A stretch of 35,817 bases of DNA from an uncultured Holophagaceae bacterium (GCA_903880675.1 CAIRQL010000226.1:1-35817), one strand, 5' to 3'; counted from the stretch's first letter, positions 8,302 to 16,416 are shown. Notes: generated by a model from the letters alone, not told the origin. Numbers and translations are program-made.

Positions 8302-8955
8302 TCAGCCCTGCCCCTGAGCCTGGGACAGGCCATTCAGGCTCTGGGGAACGGGGCGACACGGGGCGGACAGGCCTGCCAGCTCCCTTGGGCAACCCAGGTC
8401 ACAGCACAGGAAGTGTGTAGCAGCCGGCACGTTGAGCAGGTCCAGGATCCGGAGGGAGGAGGTGCCGGGTTCGGCCGTGGTGGTCCCCAGAGAAACGTTC
8501 GGGGGTGGACTCCCCTCGAGCCAGGCCTCCAGCCAGTGGATCAAGGCCTCCGGGTTGTCGGGCTGGCCGGCCTTTTGGCGAACGGACCGCCGGCCCGCGT
8601 GCACCAGCGCCGACCGCAGCCGCCCCAGGATATTGGCAGGGCTCCGTGTGAGCAGAAGCCAGGTCAGATGTGGGGTTTCCCGCATGGTGTCCAGGGCGAG
8701 AGTCCTGACCCATTCGAGGTTGTCCGCTTCGTCCCAGAAATCTCCAAGACCGTTGGTGAGGATGCTCCGAGGGCGCCCTTCCTGGGAGGCGAGCCGATCG
8801 TAGAACAGGGCCTCCTGCCGAGCGCCCTCCGGGGACGCGTTCGGGCGCAGGACGCGCTGGTCCGGGGGCCTCTGGGGCCCAACACAGGTCAGGCAGGAGG
8901 GTAGCGCCTCTTCCCCGCTGTGCCAGAAGTGGATGATCTTGGACCGCCCCTGCAC
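8302..8955 (-). CDS. DUF5131 family protein (phage Gp37/Gp68-type)
   Basis: The 217-residue protein matches the DUF5131 pattern in order. A short Cys pair (CLTC) lies near the N-terminus. It is followed by LTNGLGDFWDE (family SDLFHE-like), WLLLTRSPANI (family LTKRPERM-like), PPNVSLGTTTAE (family LPNVWLGVSVED-like), and LNVPAATHFLCCDLG (family LxxTPAAVRFVSCEP-like). The family is common in phages and mobile elements and its biochemical role is unsettled. The usual N-terminal cysteine motif is shortened here and the protein is on the small side. The GTG at 8955 was chosen with an AGGGGG-like ribosome site. AT-rich gaps on both sides and the phage affinity suggest it was acquired. Confidence 0.7.
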   Translation of the reverse strand: MQGRSKIIHFWHSGEEALPSCLTCVGPQRPPDQRVLRPNASPEGARQEALFYDRLASQEGRPRSILTNGLGDFWDEADNLEWVRTLALDTMRETPHLTWLLLTRSPANILGRLRSALVHAGRRSVRQKAGQPDNPEALIHWLEAWLEGSPPPNVSLGTTTAEPGTSSLRILDLLNVPAATHFLCCDLGCPRELAGLSAPCRPVPQSLNGLSQAQGQG

Positions 8956-9222
8956 CCGACCCCCTTGTTGCAGGCGCCCCTAGCCGGAGCCTGTCCCGCA
9001 GTGCCCGCCAAGGGGGTACGGTTCCCTACCATGCGGCGATAGCGGCTCCCGTCAAGGAGCGATCCAACGCTTGACCCCGCCCCTCTTCCCCTGCCGGCCT
9101 TGATCCTGAGGGCTTGCGGAGCATGGTCATTGGGTTTGAGGTTATTTTTTTGGCGTAAAGAATGTCAGTTATAAAAATCTAGACATTGCGCCCCAACCCT
9201 TCCCCTCCGGCCTCCTGGAGGC
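8956..9222. other. Gap with AT-rich segment, probable DUF5131 promoter region
   Basis: No gene is seen. The end next to dinB has a GC-rich inverted repeat (9210-9222). An AT-rich segment at 9140-9187 contains, on the minus strand, CTGACA followed about 16 bp later by an AATAAC-like -10. It also holds the inverted repeat AATGTC-N15-GACATT (9161-9187) and a variant ATCTAGACAT (9177-9186) of the repeat seen at 8128 and 8189. A GTCAAG/CTTGAC hairpin lies at 9051-9075. Confidence 0.4.
9161..9187. promoter_or_regulatory. Inverted repeat AATGTC-N15-GACATT
   Basis: These 6-bp half-sites match the GACATT/AATGT half-sites at 7985-7995. The repeat lies in the AT-rich segment upstream of the DUF5131 gene. 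It is a candidate operator. Confidence 0.3.
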
Positions 9223-9741
9223 TTAGACCTTCGGCGCACTAAGGCCGAGCGGAGCCCAGCCTTCCTTGGCGGGACCATAGATGCCGGGGACCACCAGGCC
9301 GGCCTGGCGCATGAGCACGGTCATCTGGCCGCGGTGGTGGGTCTGGTGGGCAACCAGGACCTGGAGGGCGAAGGCGCCAGTCCAGGTTTCCCCGTACAGG
9401 CTGAAGTTCCGCCCCAGCTCGGAGTTGCTCCAGCTACCCACGTGGTCCAGGAGGGACTCGCTGACGGCCCGATAGGCGGCAGCGATCTCGGCCATGGTGG
9501 GGGGCGGTGCACCGATGTACCCGTCCGGCCCCAGGGCCACCGGACCCTTCACCTGCAGACCCAGGCGGTGCGGCAGTTCCAGGAGGGTCTCCACCAGATG
9601 CCACGCCAGGCGCCGCAGGTCCCGGTGGCCCTCGTCCACGGCCTGGTGGGCCGCCGCATCGGGGATGGCCCCGAGCACGAGCAATGTTTTGTCCGCTTCC
9701 TGCTGCCAGATGGTCTTGAAGTCGTCCACGCGTCGGAACAT
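9223..9741 (-). CDS. DinB family protein
   Basis: This 172-residue protein has the DinB/YfiT-like four-helix layout with the conserved metal-binding histidine triad: His48 in the second helix region, and His132 and His136 in AHQTHHRGQ near the C-terminus. Family members are metal-dependent enzymes, often thiol S-transferases (bacillithiol or mycothiol type) or hydrolases. The substrate here cannot be told. The ATG at 9741 was chosen over two upstream in-frame starts because AGGAGG sits 5 bp before it and the N-terminus then begins at the first helix. The length is normal for the family. Confidence 0.8.
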   Translation of the reverse strand: MFRRVDDFKTIWQQEADKTLLVLGAIPDAAAHQAVDEGHRDLRRLAWHLVETLLELPHRLGLQVKGPVALGPDGYIGAPPPTMAEIAAAYRAVSESLLDHVGSWSNSELGRNFSLYGETWTGAFALQVLVAHQTHHRGQMTVLMRQAGLVVPGIYGPAKEGWAPLGLSAPKV

Positions 9742-9840
9742 GCGGGCCTCCTGAAGGGTCCACGGAAGCATAGCGTGCAGGCCCGTGAGCCAGACGAGGC
9801 CGGTCCCCACCGGACCGGTCCCTTTCTCGGAACCGGAGGG

Positions 9841-9868
9841 TTGGTCCAGGCTCGGCCCTGCCTACACT
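9841..9868 (+). promoter_or_regulatory. Sigma-70-like promoter for the cytochrome c' gene
   Basis: TTGGTC (9841-9846), 16 bp, TACACT (9863-9868). The predicted start is about 33 bp before the ATG at 9908. The same spacing recurs at 14999 and 21337. Confidence 0.5.
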
Positions 9869-9907
9869 CCTGGCATCCCGCTTCCTGCGGGGCCCGGAGA
9901 GACCCCT

Positions 9908-10279
9908 ATGAGAAAGATCCCCTTGCTGCTGACCCTGACCACCCTTTGCGTCGCCTCCCTGGCGGTGGCTCAGGCGGAATTGCGCCCCATCCAGAAAGTC
10001 ATGCAGGCTCGTGCGGCCTGGATGAAGGCCATGAACCAGAACCTCGCTGCCAAGGACCTGACGGCCGTGGCCAAGGATGCCGGGGAGCTCTCCGCCCAGG
10101 CCGCCAAGATCGCAGGCGGGGCCGAGGGGGAACGGCGGGTGCTGCACCAGCAGGTCGCAGACCTGGCGAAGGGCGTGGCCGAGGCTGCCACCAAGGGCGA
10201 TGAGGTCCTCACCAAAGCAAAGCTGGGCGAGATCAAGGCCACCTGCGCAGACTGCCACGCCAAGTTCCGGGACAAGTAA
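9908..10279 (+). CDS. Cytochrome c' (class II c-type cytochrome)
   Basis: This is a small exported haem protein of 123 residues. A signal peptide (1 to about 22, ending AVAQA) is followed by an all-helical body and a C-terminal haem site C113-A-D-C116-H117 with the family's AKFR tail. Class II cytochromes c' are periplasmic four-helix bundles with the CxxCH on the last helix, as here, and bind NO or carry electrons. The body is rather short for a classic cytochrome c' (about 130-150 including signal). The ATG at 9908 gives a clean signal peptide, and longer frames add an unlikely Pro-rich leader. It appears monocistronic with its own promoter at 9841-9868. Confidence 0.8.
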   Translation: MRKIPLLLTLTTLCVASLAVAQAELRPIQKVMQARAAWMKAMNQNLAAKDLTAVAKDAGELSAQAAKIAGGAEGERRVLHQQVADLAKGVAEAATKGDEVLTKAKLGEIKATCADCHAKFRDK

Positions 10280-10386
10280 AGCCACCCCGGGCCTGGCCTG
10301 CGGAGTCAGGGAGGGAAACGCTTCGGCGCTGTAAACGCCGCGCCGATGGCCGCGGCAGATGACCCTGCGCATGCGATCCTGAACGG

Positions 10387-11565
10387 ATGGCAGAGGCGGC
10401 AGACTTGGAGCAGAAGGGGATCTTTACGGGCCCCTTCCTGATCCTGTGGGCCTTCTACTTCCTGGTCTTTGCGGCGGGTTATCAGCTGTTCCCGGTGGTG
10501 CCCCTTCACCTCCGGGACATGGGCGCCAGCTTGGCGGAGAGCGGCCGGTTTCAGACAGCATTCATGCTGGGGTCGGGCTTTGGTTCCCTGTTCACAGGCC
10601 CCCTGGGGGACCGCCTGGGGCCCCGCCGGGTGCTTCGTCTGGCCTCGCTGATCTTGGTGCTGATCCTCGCCGCCTACGCCGTCCTGAAGGTGCGCTGGGG
10701 TTTCTACCTCCTGGCACCGGTCCATGGGCTGCTGTGGTCGGCGCTGCGGACCGCCTCCCTTGCCAAGGTGGGAGGCATCCTGTCTCTGGAGCACCGGGCC
10801 CAGGGGATGTCGCTCTTCGGGCTGTCGGGCCCTGGCGGGGTGGCCCTGGGCCCACTCCTGGGGCTCTGGCTGCTCCCCCACCTGGGCTTTGCCTGGATGC
10901 TGTTCGCCCTCGCCGGCGTGTTCGCCGTTCTGCATGCCCTCATTGGCGCACTTCCCAAGGAAGTGCTACCTGCGGGCCCCAAGCCACTGCTTTTCCAGTG
11001 GCCGGACCGGGCCGTGTGGGGCCCGGTGGGCGTGATGATGCTGGTGGGCCTGGGCTTCGGCCCCATGCCGCCCTACAGCGCCCAGGAGGCCAAGGCCCTG
11101 GGTATGGCGTGGCCCTCCACCTTCCTCACCTGCTTCGCCCTGGGCATGGTGCTCATCCGAGGTCTGCTATCGCTGACGGGCATGGGCCGCCGGCCCGTGG
11201 CCCTCCTGCCGGGCATGCTCGCCCTGGCGGCCGCCGGCCATGCCCTCCTGGCCCTGGCCCCGGGCGGTATGGCTCGGCACCTGGCTGCAGGCCTCATCTA
11301 CGGCGGGGGCTACGGCATGGTGCACACGCTGCTCTTCATGCACATCTTCGAGACCACGCCCTCCGAGCGACGGGGCGCTGCAGTGGGAGCCCTCTTCTTT
11401 GCTTTTGACGCCGCTACGGCCCTGGGCGCCCTCATCCTGGGCTGGGTCATGGAGCATGCAGGCTTCCGCTGGGGGTGGCGCACCGGCGCTGTCCTCTTGC
11501 TACTGGCCATCCCCCTGGCCCGGCGCATCGCCGCCCCTGCCCCCTCTGCCATCCTGGAACCATGA
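10387..11565 (+). CDS. MFS transporter, first of a tandem pair
   Basis: This 392-residue inner-membrane transporter has about 12 hydrophobic helices. The MFS loop 2-3 motif is visible as GPLGDRLGPRR after helix 2. It is clearly paralogous to the next gene: both share the Q-L-F-P-x-V-P-L start of helix 1 and the exact segment GASLAESGRF. The substrate is unknown, with drug or metabolite efflux the usual guess. The ATG at 10387 has a weak ribosome site. The stop overlaps the next start (ATGA), so the pair is translationally coupled. Confidence 0.8.
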   Translation: MAEAADLEQKGIFTGPFLILWAFYFLVFAAGYQLFPVVPLHLRDMGASLAESGRFQTAFMLGSGFGSLFTGPLGDRLGPRRVLRLASLILVLILAAYAVLKVRWGFYLLAPVHGLLWSALRTASLAKVGGILSLEHRAQGMSLFGLSGPGGVALGPLLGLWLLPHLGFAWMLFALAGVFAVLHALIGALPKEVLPAGPKPLLFQWPDRAVWGPVGVMMLVGLGFGPMPPYSAQEAKALGMAWPSTFLTCFALGMVLIRGLLSLTGMGRRPVALLPGMLALAAAGHALLALAPGGMARHLAAGLIYGGGYGMVHTLLFMHIFETTPSERRGAAVGALFFAFDAATALGALILGWVMEHAGFRWGWRTGAVLLLLAIPLARRIAAPAPSAILEP

Positions 11566-12707
11566 CGGAGCCTTCCCTTTCACGCCCCCCGCTGATGACG
11601 CGGCAGTTCGCCCTGGCCTGGACGCTCACCTTCGTCACCTTTTTTGCGGCCTTCCAGCTGTTCCCGACGGTGCCCCTCCGCCTGCGGGAGCTGGGCGCCA
11701 GCCTCGCCGAGAGCGGCCGCTTCATGACCCTGTTCACCCTGGGCAGCGCCGTGGGAGCCCTCTTCACGGGGGCCCTGGGGGACCGGGTGGGCCACCGCCG
11801 GCTCGTGGTCGCCTGCGCCTTGCTGTTCGGCGGCTTTCTCGCCGCCTACGGCTTCATGCCCACCCGCTGGGGCTTCTACGCCCTGGCCGCCCCCCACGGC
11901 ATCGTCTGGTCCGGCCTCCTGACCGCCACCATGGCCTCCATGGCCAAAGTGCTCCCCGATGAACGCCGCGCGGATGGCCTCAGCCTGTATGGCCTGGCAA
12001 GTCCCGGCGGCGTGATCGTGGGCCCCCTCTTGGGCCTCTGGATCCACCAGCGCTGGGGCTTTGCGCCCATCGGCATCTACCTCTCGGTGCTCTTCCTGTT
12101 CCTTGCGGCCCTGGGACGGACCCTGCCCGAGGACCACCCCCATGCCCGGGCGGAAGACTTCATGCGGCCGGACTCCGCCGCCTTTGCCCCGAGCGTGGTC
12201 CTCTTCTGCGTGGCCCTGGGCTACGGCGCCCTGGGGACCTACACGGCCCAGGAGGGACTCGACCTCGGCATGCCCGTGCCATCAGTGTTTCTCTCCTGCA
12301 TGGCCGTGGGCATGGTGGGTATGCGGCTGTTCATGCTGCGCCACGGCTTCGGGCATAACCCCAGTCGACGGCTACCAGCCATGCTGCTCTGGGCCTTTGC
12401 AGGCATGGCTCTGCTGGCGGCCCTGCCCGGCGGAACCCCGCGCCATGCCCTCTCTGCCCTGCTCTACGGGGCGGGCTACAGCATGCTCCACACCTTGATC
12501 AACGCCCGCCTGCTGGAGACCGTGGACCCCAAGCGGCGGGGCTCTGCCTTTGGCACCCTGCTCTTCGCCTTTGATGCAGGCATCGGCTTGGGCAGCTTCA
12601 GCCTGGGCTGGGCCATTGGGCAATGGGGCTATCGCACTGGCTGGGCCCTGGGAGCCTTGGCCCTCCTGGCCGCCCTGCCCCTGACCCGCAGGCTCAGCCG
12701 ACCGTAG
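11562..12707 (+). CDS. MFS transporter, second of a tandem pair
   Basis: This 381-residue, 12-helix MFS protein has the loop motif GALGDRVGHRR. It shares GASLAESGRF and the overall helix pattern with the preceding gene, including the LFAFDA segment near helix 11 (FFAFDA in the paralogue). Old tandem duplication is the simplest explanation. The pair could be two independent pumps or a heteromeric pair, which the sequence does not decide. The ATG at 11562 overlaps the upstream stop. Convergent with the SDR gene 15 bp downstream. Confidence 0.8.
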   Translation: MTEPSLSRPPLMTRQFALAWTLTFVTFFAAFQLFPTVPLRLRELGASLAESGRFMTLFTLGSAVGALFTGALGDRVGHRRLVVACALLFGGFLAAYGFMPTRWGFYALAAPHGIVWSGLLTATMASMAKVLPDERRADGLSLYGLASPGGVIVGPLLGLWIHQRWGFAPIGIYLSVLFLFLAALGRTLPEDHPHARAEDFMRPDSAAFAPSVVLFCVALGYGALGTYTAQEGLDLGMPVPSVFLSCMAVGMVGMRLFMLRHGFGHNPSRRLPAMLLWAFAGMALLAALPGGTPRHALSALLYGAGYSMLHTLINARLLETVDPKRRGSAFGTLLFAFDAGIGLGSFSLGWAIGQWGYRTGWALGALALLAALPLTRRLSRP

Positions 12708-12722
12708 TCGGAGTCTCCGAGC

Positions 12723-13490
12723 TCAGACCCTGCGATGCACCTTGTGGATGGCGGCCTGATCCAGGCACTTCACCAGGATCTCGTCGATGTTCACGTGGTC
12801 GGGCAGGCTCAGGCACCAGCGCACACACTCGGCGACGTCCTCGGCCTTGAGGGGATTGACTCCCTGGTAGACCGACTTGGCCTTGGCATCATCCTTCAGG
12901 CGGACGGCGGAGAACTCGGTCTCGGCCATGCCCGGGTCCACGGAGGTCACGCGGATCTGCTCCCCGCAGAGCTCGAGGCGGAGGGCCTGGGCCATGGCCT
13001 TCACGCCGAACTTGCTGGCGCAGTAGACAGTGCCTCCCTCGTAGGGCTGGTGGCCGGCGGTGGAGCCGATGAAGAAGATATGGCCCCAGCCCGCCTGGCG
13101 GAGGTGCGGCAGGCCCGCCCGAATGGTCTTCACCACCCCTTCCACATTGGTGCGCAGCATGGCTTCGAGGTCCTCGTCCGGGATCTCCCACAGCTTGTGG
13201 ACGCCGCTGGCGAGACCGGCATTGGCCACCAGGACATTCAGCCCGCCCAGTGCGGCAGCGGCGGCGGCTACAAAGGCGTTCACGCTGGCCGTGTCCCGGG
13301 TATCGACCTGGCCTGCGAAAGTCTGGACGCCGTGGGCGGAGGCCAGTTCATCCGCGAGGATCTGCACCCGCTCCACGCGGCGGGCGCCCAGCGCCAGGTG
13401 ACAGCCCTGGGCGGCCAGCAGGCGGGCCATGGCAGCACCAAAGCCGCTGGAGGCGCCAGTGATGAGGACAATGGGGTGTTCAGGACGCAT
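12723..13490 (-). CDS. Short-chain dehydrogenase/reductase (YdfG-like)
   Basis: This 255-residue classical SDR is an NAD(P)-dependent oxidoreductase. The Rossmann motif TGASSGFG is at 11-18, NAG is in LVANAGLASG, and the catalytic Ser143, Tyr156 and Lys160 (YCASK) are all present. Arg-rich residues after beta-2 (GARRVERV) suggest NADP preference. The closest well-known pattern is YdfG/serine 3-dehydrogenase (3-hydroxy acid dehydrogenase), including the C-terminal HVNIDEILVKC-like segment. The substrate is inferred only. GAGGAA precedes the ATG. It lies 74 bp downstream of the aminotransferase in the same direction and may share its transcript. Confidence 0.85.
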   Translation of the reverse strand: MRPEHPIVLITGASSGFGAAMARLLAAQGCHLALGARRVERVQILADELASAHGVQTFAGQVDTRDTASVNAFVAAAAAALGGLNVLVANAGLASGVHKLWEIPDEDLEAMLRTNVEGVVKTIRAGLPHLRQAGWGHIFFIGSTAGHQPYEGGTVYCASKFGVKAMAQALRLELCGEQIRVTSVDPGMAETEFSAVRLKDDAKAKSVYQGVNPLKAEDVAECVRWCLSLPDHVNIDEILVKCLDQAAIHKVHRRV

Positions 13491-13564
13491 GGGGTTCCTC
13501 TATAGAATGCAATGCATGGAGACAGCGCAGCGCCGCTCCGTGCCGATCTGCGTGGTGCCGTTGA

Positions 13565-14920
13565 TCAGCGGTAGGACCGCTGGAAGGCGCCGATGGCTTC
13601 AACCACCTTCTGGATTTTCTCCGTGGGCGGCAGGATGGTGGTGCGGAAGTGGGCGGTACCCTCGGCCTGGCCGAAGCCCGAACCCGGCACCACGCAGATT
13701 CCTGTCTCTTCCAGGAGCGCCATGGCGTAGTCGGAGTCCGTTCGACCCGGCGGCAGGGTGATGGCGGGGAAGGCGTACATGGCCCCAGCAATGGTGTTGC
13801 AGGTGATGCCTTCGATGCGATTCAGGCCTTCCACCAGGAGGGTTGCCCGCAGCTTGAGGGCATCCAGGATGGTCCGCCGTTCCTTGATGTAGAGGGGGTA
13901 GGAGGGCATGCCAGGCTTGGGGGGATGCACCATGGCGTAGACGGCGGCCTGACCGACGAGATTGGCGCAGAGGCACACGCTCTGGAGCTTGAGGATCTGG
14001 GCGGACACATCGTCCGGAACATTGCGGTACTCGAAGTACCCGCCCCGCATGCCGCACTCCCCCAAGAGCCCCTTGGAGCAGGAGTGGAAGCTGAAGAGCG
14101 AGACATCCGTGGCATTCAGTGCCTGGTGCACCTTGGCGAAGGACACGAAGGCGTCCCCCTCCCGATAGACGTTCTCCTGGTAGACCTCATCGGCCAGGAT
14201 CGAGAGCCCGTGGGCCTGGGCGAACTCGACAACCATCCGGATGTTGGCCTCGTCCAGGACGCCCCCCGTGGGGTTGCCGGGATTAATGACGCAGATGGCC
14301 TTCACCCGGGTGCCCTCGGCCTTGGCCTTGGCCAGGGAGGACTCCAGCATGGGTCGGCTCAGCTTCCAGTCATTGGCTTCGTCCAGGTAGTAGGGCACCA
14401 TCTGGCCCCGATACAGGGTGATGCTCGCGGAATAGAGCGGATATTGCGGGATGGGGACCATGATGCCGTCACCGGGCCCGGCGATGAGCAGGCGCAGCAC
14501 GGTCTGCACACCCTTGCTGGCGCCGTCCGTAAGCATGATGTTGTCCGGGTCGGTCTCAATGCCATCCCGTTCCCAGATGTAGGCTGCCACCGCCTCGCGG
14601 ATGAAGCGGACTCCCCGGCTCTCGCTATAGGCGCCCAGTCCGTACCGGGTCCCTTCGAGGATGGCCTTGGCCGCGGCCACCGCATCCTCCGGGAAGACGT
14701 CGGCGGCGAGGTCCATGAGCTCCGGATACTCGCACAGAGCCAGGATCTGGCGGTTCCAGGTGAGGGGTTTCTGGCCCAGGGACTGGGGGTTTCCGATGTT
14801 GCAGAAGATGATCTCCCGCCCCTGCTGCTCGAGCTCTCCTGCCCTGGCAACGATGGGCCCTCGCACGGCATATTCGGTGGCAAGGACGGCTGGGCCGATT
14901 TCGTTCAAGTGGACGGTCAT
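13565..14920 (-). CDS. Alanine-type aminotransferase (class I/II, PLP-dependent)
   Basis: This 451-residue fold-type I aminotransferase resembles eukaryotic-type alanine or glutamate:glyoxylate aminotransferases rather than the shorter E. coli AlaA. The N-terminus contains the family hallmark YAVRGPIVARAGEL and IIFCNIGNPQSLGQ. The cofactor pocket includes NPGNPTG, and Lys283 in HSCSKG is the PLP Schiff-base lysine, with the CGMRGGYFE segment just after it. It likely interconverts alanine and 2-oxoglutarate with pyruvate and glutamate in the cytosol. The ATG at 14920 was chosen over one 17 codons upstream because GGAG lies about 6-8 bp before it and the family begins here. Divergent from the acyl-CoA dehydrogenase gene. 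Confidence 0.88.
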   Translation of the reverse strand: MTVHLNEIGPAVLATEYAVRGPIVARAGELEQQGREIIFCNIGNPQSLGQKPLTWNRQILALCEYPELMDLAADVFPEDAVAAAKAILEGTRYGLGAYSESRGVRFIREAVAAYIWERDGIETDPDNIMLTDGASKGVQTVLRLLIAGPGDGIMVPIPQYPLYSASITLYRGQMVPYYLDEANDWKLSRPMLESSLAKAKAEGTRVKAICVINPGNPTGGVLDEANIRMVVEFAQAHGLSILADEVYQENVYREGDAFVSFAKVHQALNATDVSLFSFHSCSKGLLGECGMRGGYFEYRNVPDDVSAQILKLQSVCLCANLVGQAAVYAMVHPPKPGMPSYPLYIKERRTILDALKLRATLLVEGLNRIEGITCNTIAGAMYAFPAITLPPGRTDSDYAMALLEETGICVVPGSGFGQAEGTAHFRTTILPPTEKIQKVVEAIGAFQRSYR

Positions 14921-14998
14921 AGAGACTCCACCCTTCAGTTTATCGGGTACTTTGCCTGTGACCAGGATCATCCTATCCCAGGGTGGGGTTTCCTCCGC

Positions 14999-15026
14999 TT
15001 GGCAGGGCTGGCGGGGACGCTAGACT
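14999..15026 (+). promoter_or_regulatory. Sigma-70-like promoter for the acyl-CoA dehydrogenase gene
   Basis: TTGGCA (14999-15004), 16 bp, TAGACT (15021-15026). It lies in the divergent gap upstream of the gene starting at 15080. Confidence 0.5.
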
Positions 15027-15079
15027 GGCGTTCCCGACACCTCTGACGCAACCGCTTGGCCCCACCCATGGAGACCTTC

Positions 15080-16225
15080 ATGTTCGGATTCACGCTTCCC
15101 TCGGAACTCCTCGCTGCCAAGGAGCGGGCTCACACGTTCGCCGAGAAAATCATGCGGCCCGTCTCCCGCAAGTACGACGAGACCGGTGAGTGGGCTACCG
15201 ATGTCTACCAGGCGGCCTTCGACTTCGGCTACCTGCAGGCCATGGTCCCCGAAGACTGCGGCGGCCCCGGGGCCTCCCAGCTGGAAGAGGTTGTGGTCTG
15301 CGAGGAGCTGGCCTGGGGCTGTGCCGGCCTCTACACCTCCATCATGGCCAACGGCTTGGCCATGACCCCCGTGCTCATCGCCGGCAGCCCGGAGCAGAAG
15401 AAGAAGTGGCTGGGCATGATCGCCGAAGAGCCCAAGTTCGCCGCCTTCAGCCTGTCCGAGCCCAACGCTGGATCCGACGCCGGTGGCATGACCTGCCGCG
15501 CCGAGAAGCGGGGCGACAAGTACATCATCAACGGCACCAAGTGCTACTGCACCAACGGGGGCTACGCCGACTGGTACACCCTGTTCTGCAGCACGGACCC
15601 CACCAAGGGCGCCCGCGGTGCCAGCTGCATCGTGGTACCCCGGGACACGCCAGGACTGGTGGTGGGCAAGGCCCTGGACAAGATGGGCCAGCGCGCCAGC
15701 AACCAGGTGGAGCTCTACTTCAACGACGCTGAAGTGCCCGTGGAGAACCTGCTGGCCAAAGAGGGCATGGGCTTCATCATCGCCATGAAGACGCTGGATC
15801 AGACCCGCGCTGCCGTGGCCGCCGGAGGTGTCGGCGTGGCCCGGGCCGCATTTGAGGTTGCCTTGGATTACGCGAAGACCCGCATTCAGTTCGGCGCGCC
15901 GATCTTCGCCAACCAGGCCATCAGCTTCATGCTGGCGGACATGGCCAAGAAGATCGAGGCCAGCCGCCTGCTCACCTGGCAGGCCGCCTGGATGACCGAC
16001 AACAACATCAAGAATTCCAAGCAGAGCGCCATCGCCAAGACCTTCGCCACGGACACCGCCATGGAAGTCACCACCGATGCGGTGCAGATCCTCGGTGGGA
16101 ACGGCTACAGCCGCGACTACCTCGTCGAAAAGTTCATGCGCGACGCCAAGCTCCTCCAGATCTATGAAGGGACGAACCAGATCCAGCGGCTGGTCATCGC
16201 CAAGGAAATTCAGCAAGGCAACTAG
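15080..16225 (+). CDS. Acyl-CoA dehydrogenase
   Basis: This 381-residue FAD enzyme introduces the alpha-beta double bond in acyl-CoA. The N-terminal helical domain, the middle beta domain (AFSLSEPNAGSDAGGM, with the FAD and substrate contacts) and the C-terminal helical domain are complete. Catalytic Glu363 is in IYEGTNQIQ, and QILGGNGYSRDY is the usual FAD-binding segment. Chain-length preference (short or medium) cannot be fixed. The ATG at 15080 has GGAG 6 bp upstream, while the ATG at 15068 lacks one. There is no electron-transfer flavoprotein gene beside it. The last 49 bp of the gene are repeated downstream at 16302-16350, separated by a hairpin. Confidence 0.93.
   Translation: MFGFTLPSELLAAKERAHTFAEKIMRPVSRKYDETGEWATDVYQAAFDFGYLQAMVPEDCGGPGASQLEEVVVCEELAWGCAGLYTSIMANGLAMTPVLIAGSPEQKKKWLGMIAEEPKFAAFSLSEPNAGSDAGGMTCRAEKRGDKYIINGTKCYCTNGGYADWYTLFCSTDPTKGARGASCIVVPRDTPGLVVGKALDKMGQRASNQVELYFNDAEVPVENLLAKEGMGFIIAMKTLDQTRAAVAAGGVGVARAAFEVALDYAKTRIQFGAPIFANQAISFMLADMAKKIEASRLLTWQAAWMTDNNIKNSKQSAIAKTFATDTAMEVTTDAVQILGGNGYSRDYLVEKFMRDAKLLQIYEGTNQIQRLVIAKEIQQGN
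16175..16223 (+). repeat. 49-bp direct repeat, copy inside the acyl-CoA dehydrogenase 3' end
   Basis: This encodes the last 16 codons and is base-for-base identical to 16302-16350. Confidence 0.95.
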
Positions 16226-16239
16226 CGCCGCTGGAGCGT

Positions 16240-16290
16240 CCGGGTCGCGAGTGGACAGCGCTAAATGCGCTGTCCCGAGCGGGGACCCGG
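16240..16290. other. Long hairpin between the two 49-bp repeats
   Basis: The inner stem GGACAGCGC/GCGCTGTCC (16253-16261 with 16267-16275) has a TAAAT loop. The outer stem is CCGGGTC/GACCCGG (16240-16246 with 16284-16290). There is no T tract, so it is not a typical terminator and looks more like a REP-type element. Confidence 0.7.
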
Positions 16291-16301
16291 CGTTCGTCCA
16301 T

Positions 16302-16350
16302 AACCAGATCCAGCGGCTGGTCATCGCCAAGGAAATTCAGCAAGGCAACT
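16302..16350 (+). repeat. 49-bp direct repeat, downstream copy
   Basis: This perfect copy of the acyl-CoA dehydrogenase 3' end is offset by 127 bp and therefore in a different frame. A TGA follows where the gene copy has TAG. Confidence 0.95.
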
Positions 16351-16392
16351 GAAGGCACCGTCATCAAGTTCTGCCTTCCGTTCTCTTCCTAT

Positions 16393-16416
16393 GAGCCCCG
16401 ACCTTGGCTGGGGCTC
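16393..16416 (+). terminator. Possible terminator after the acyl-CoA dehydrogenase
   Basis: A GAGCCCC/GGGGCTC stem with a 10-nt loop is followed by TTGTGT. The T tract is weak. Confidence 0.5.

Noticed and set aside
16077-16352. Frame ending in a second copy of the acyl-CoA dehydrogenase tail
   Set aside because: It only reads through because the 49-bp repeat is shifted by one frame. The real gene stops at 16225.
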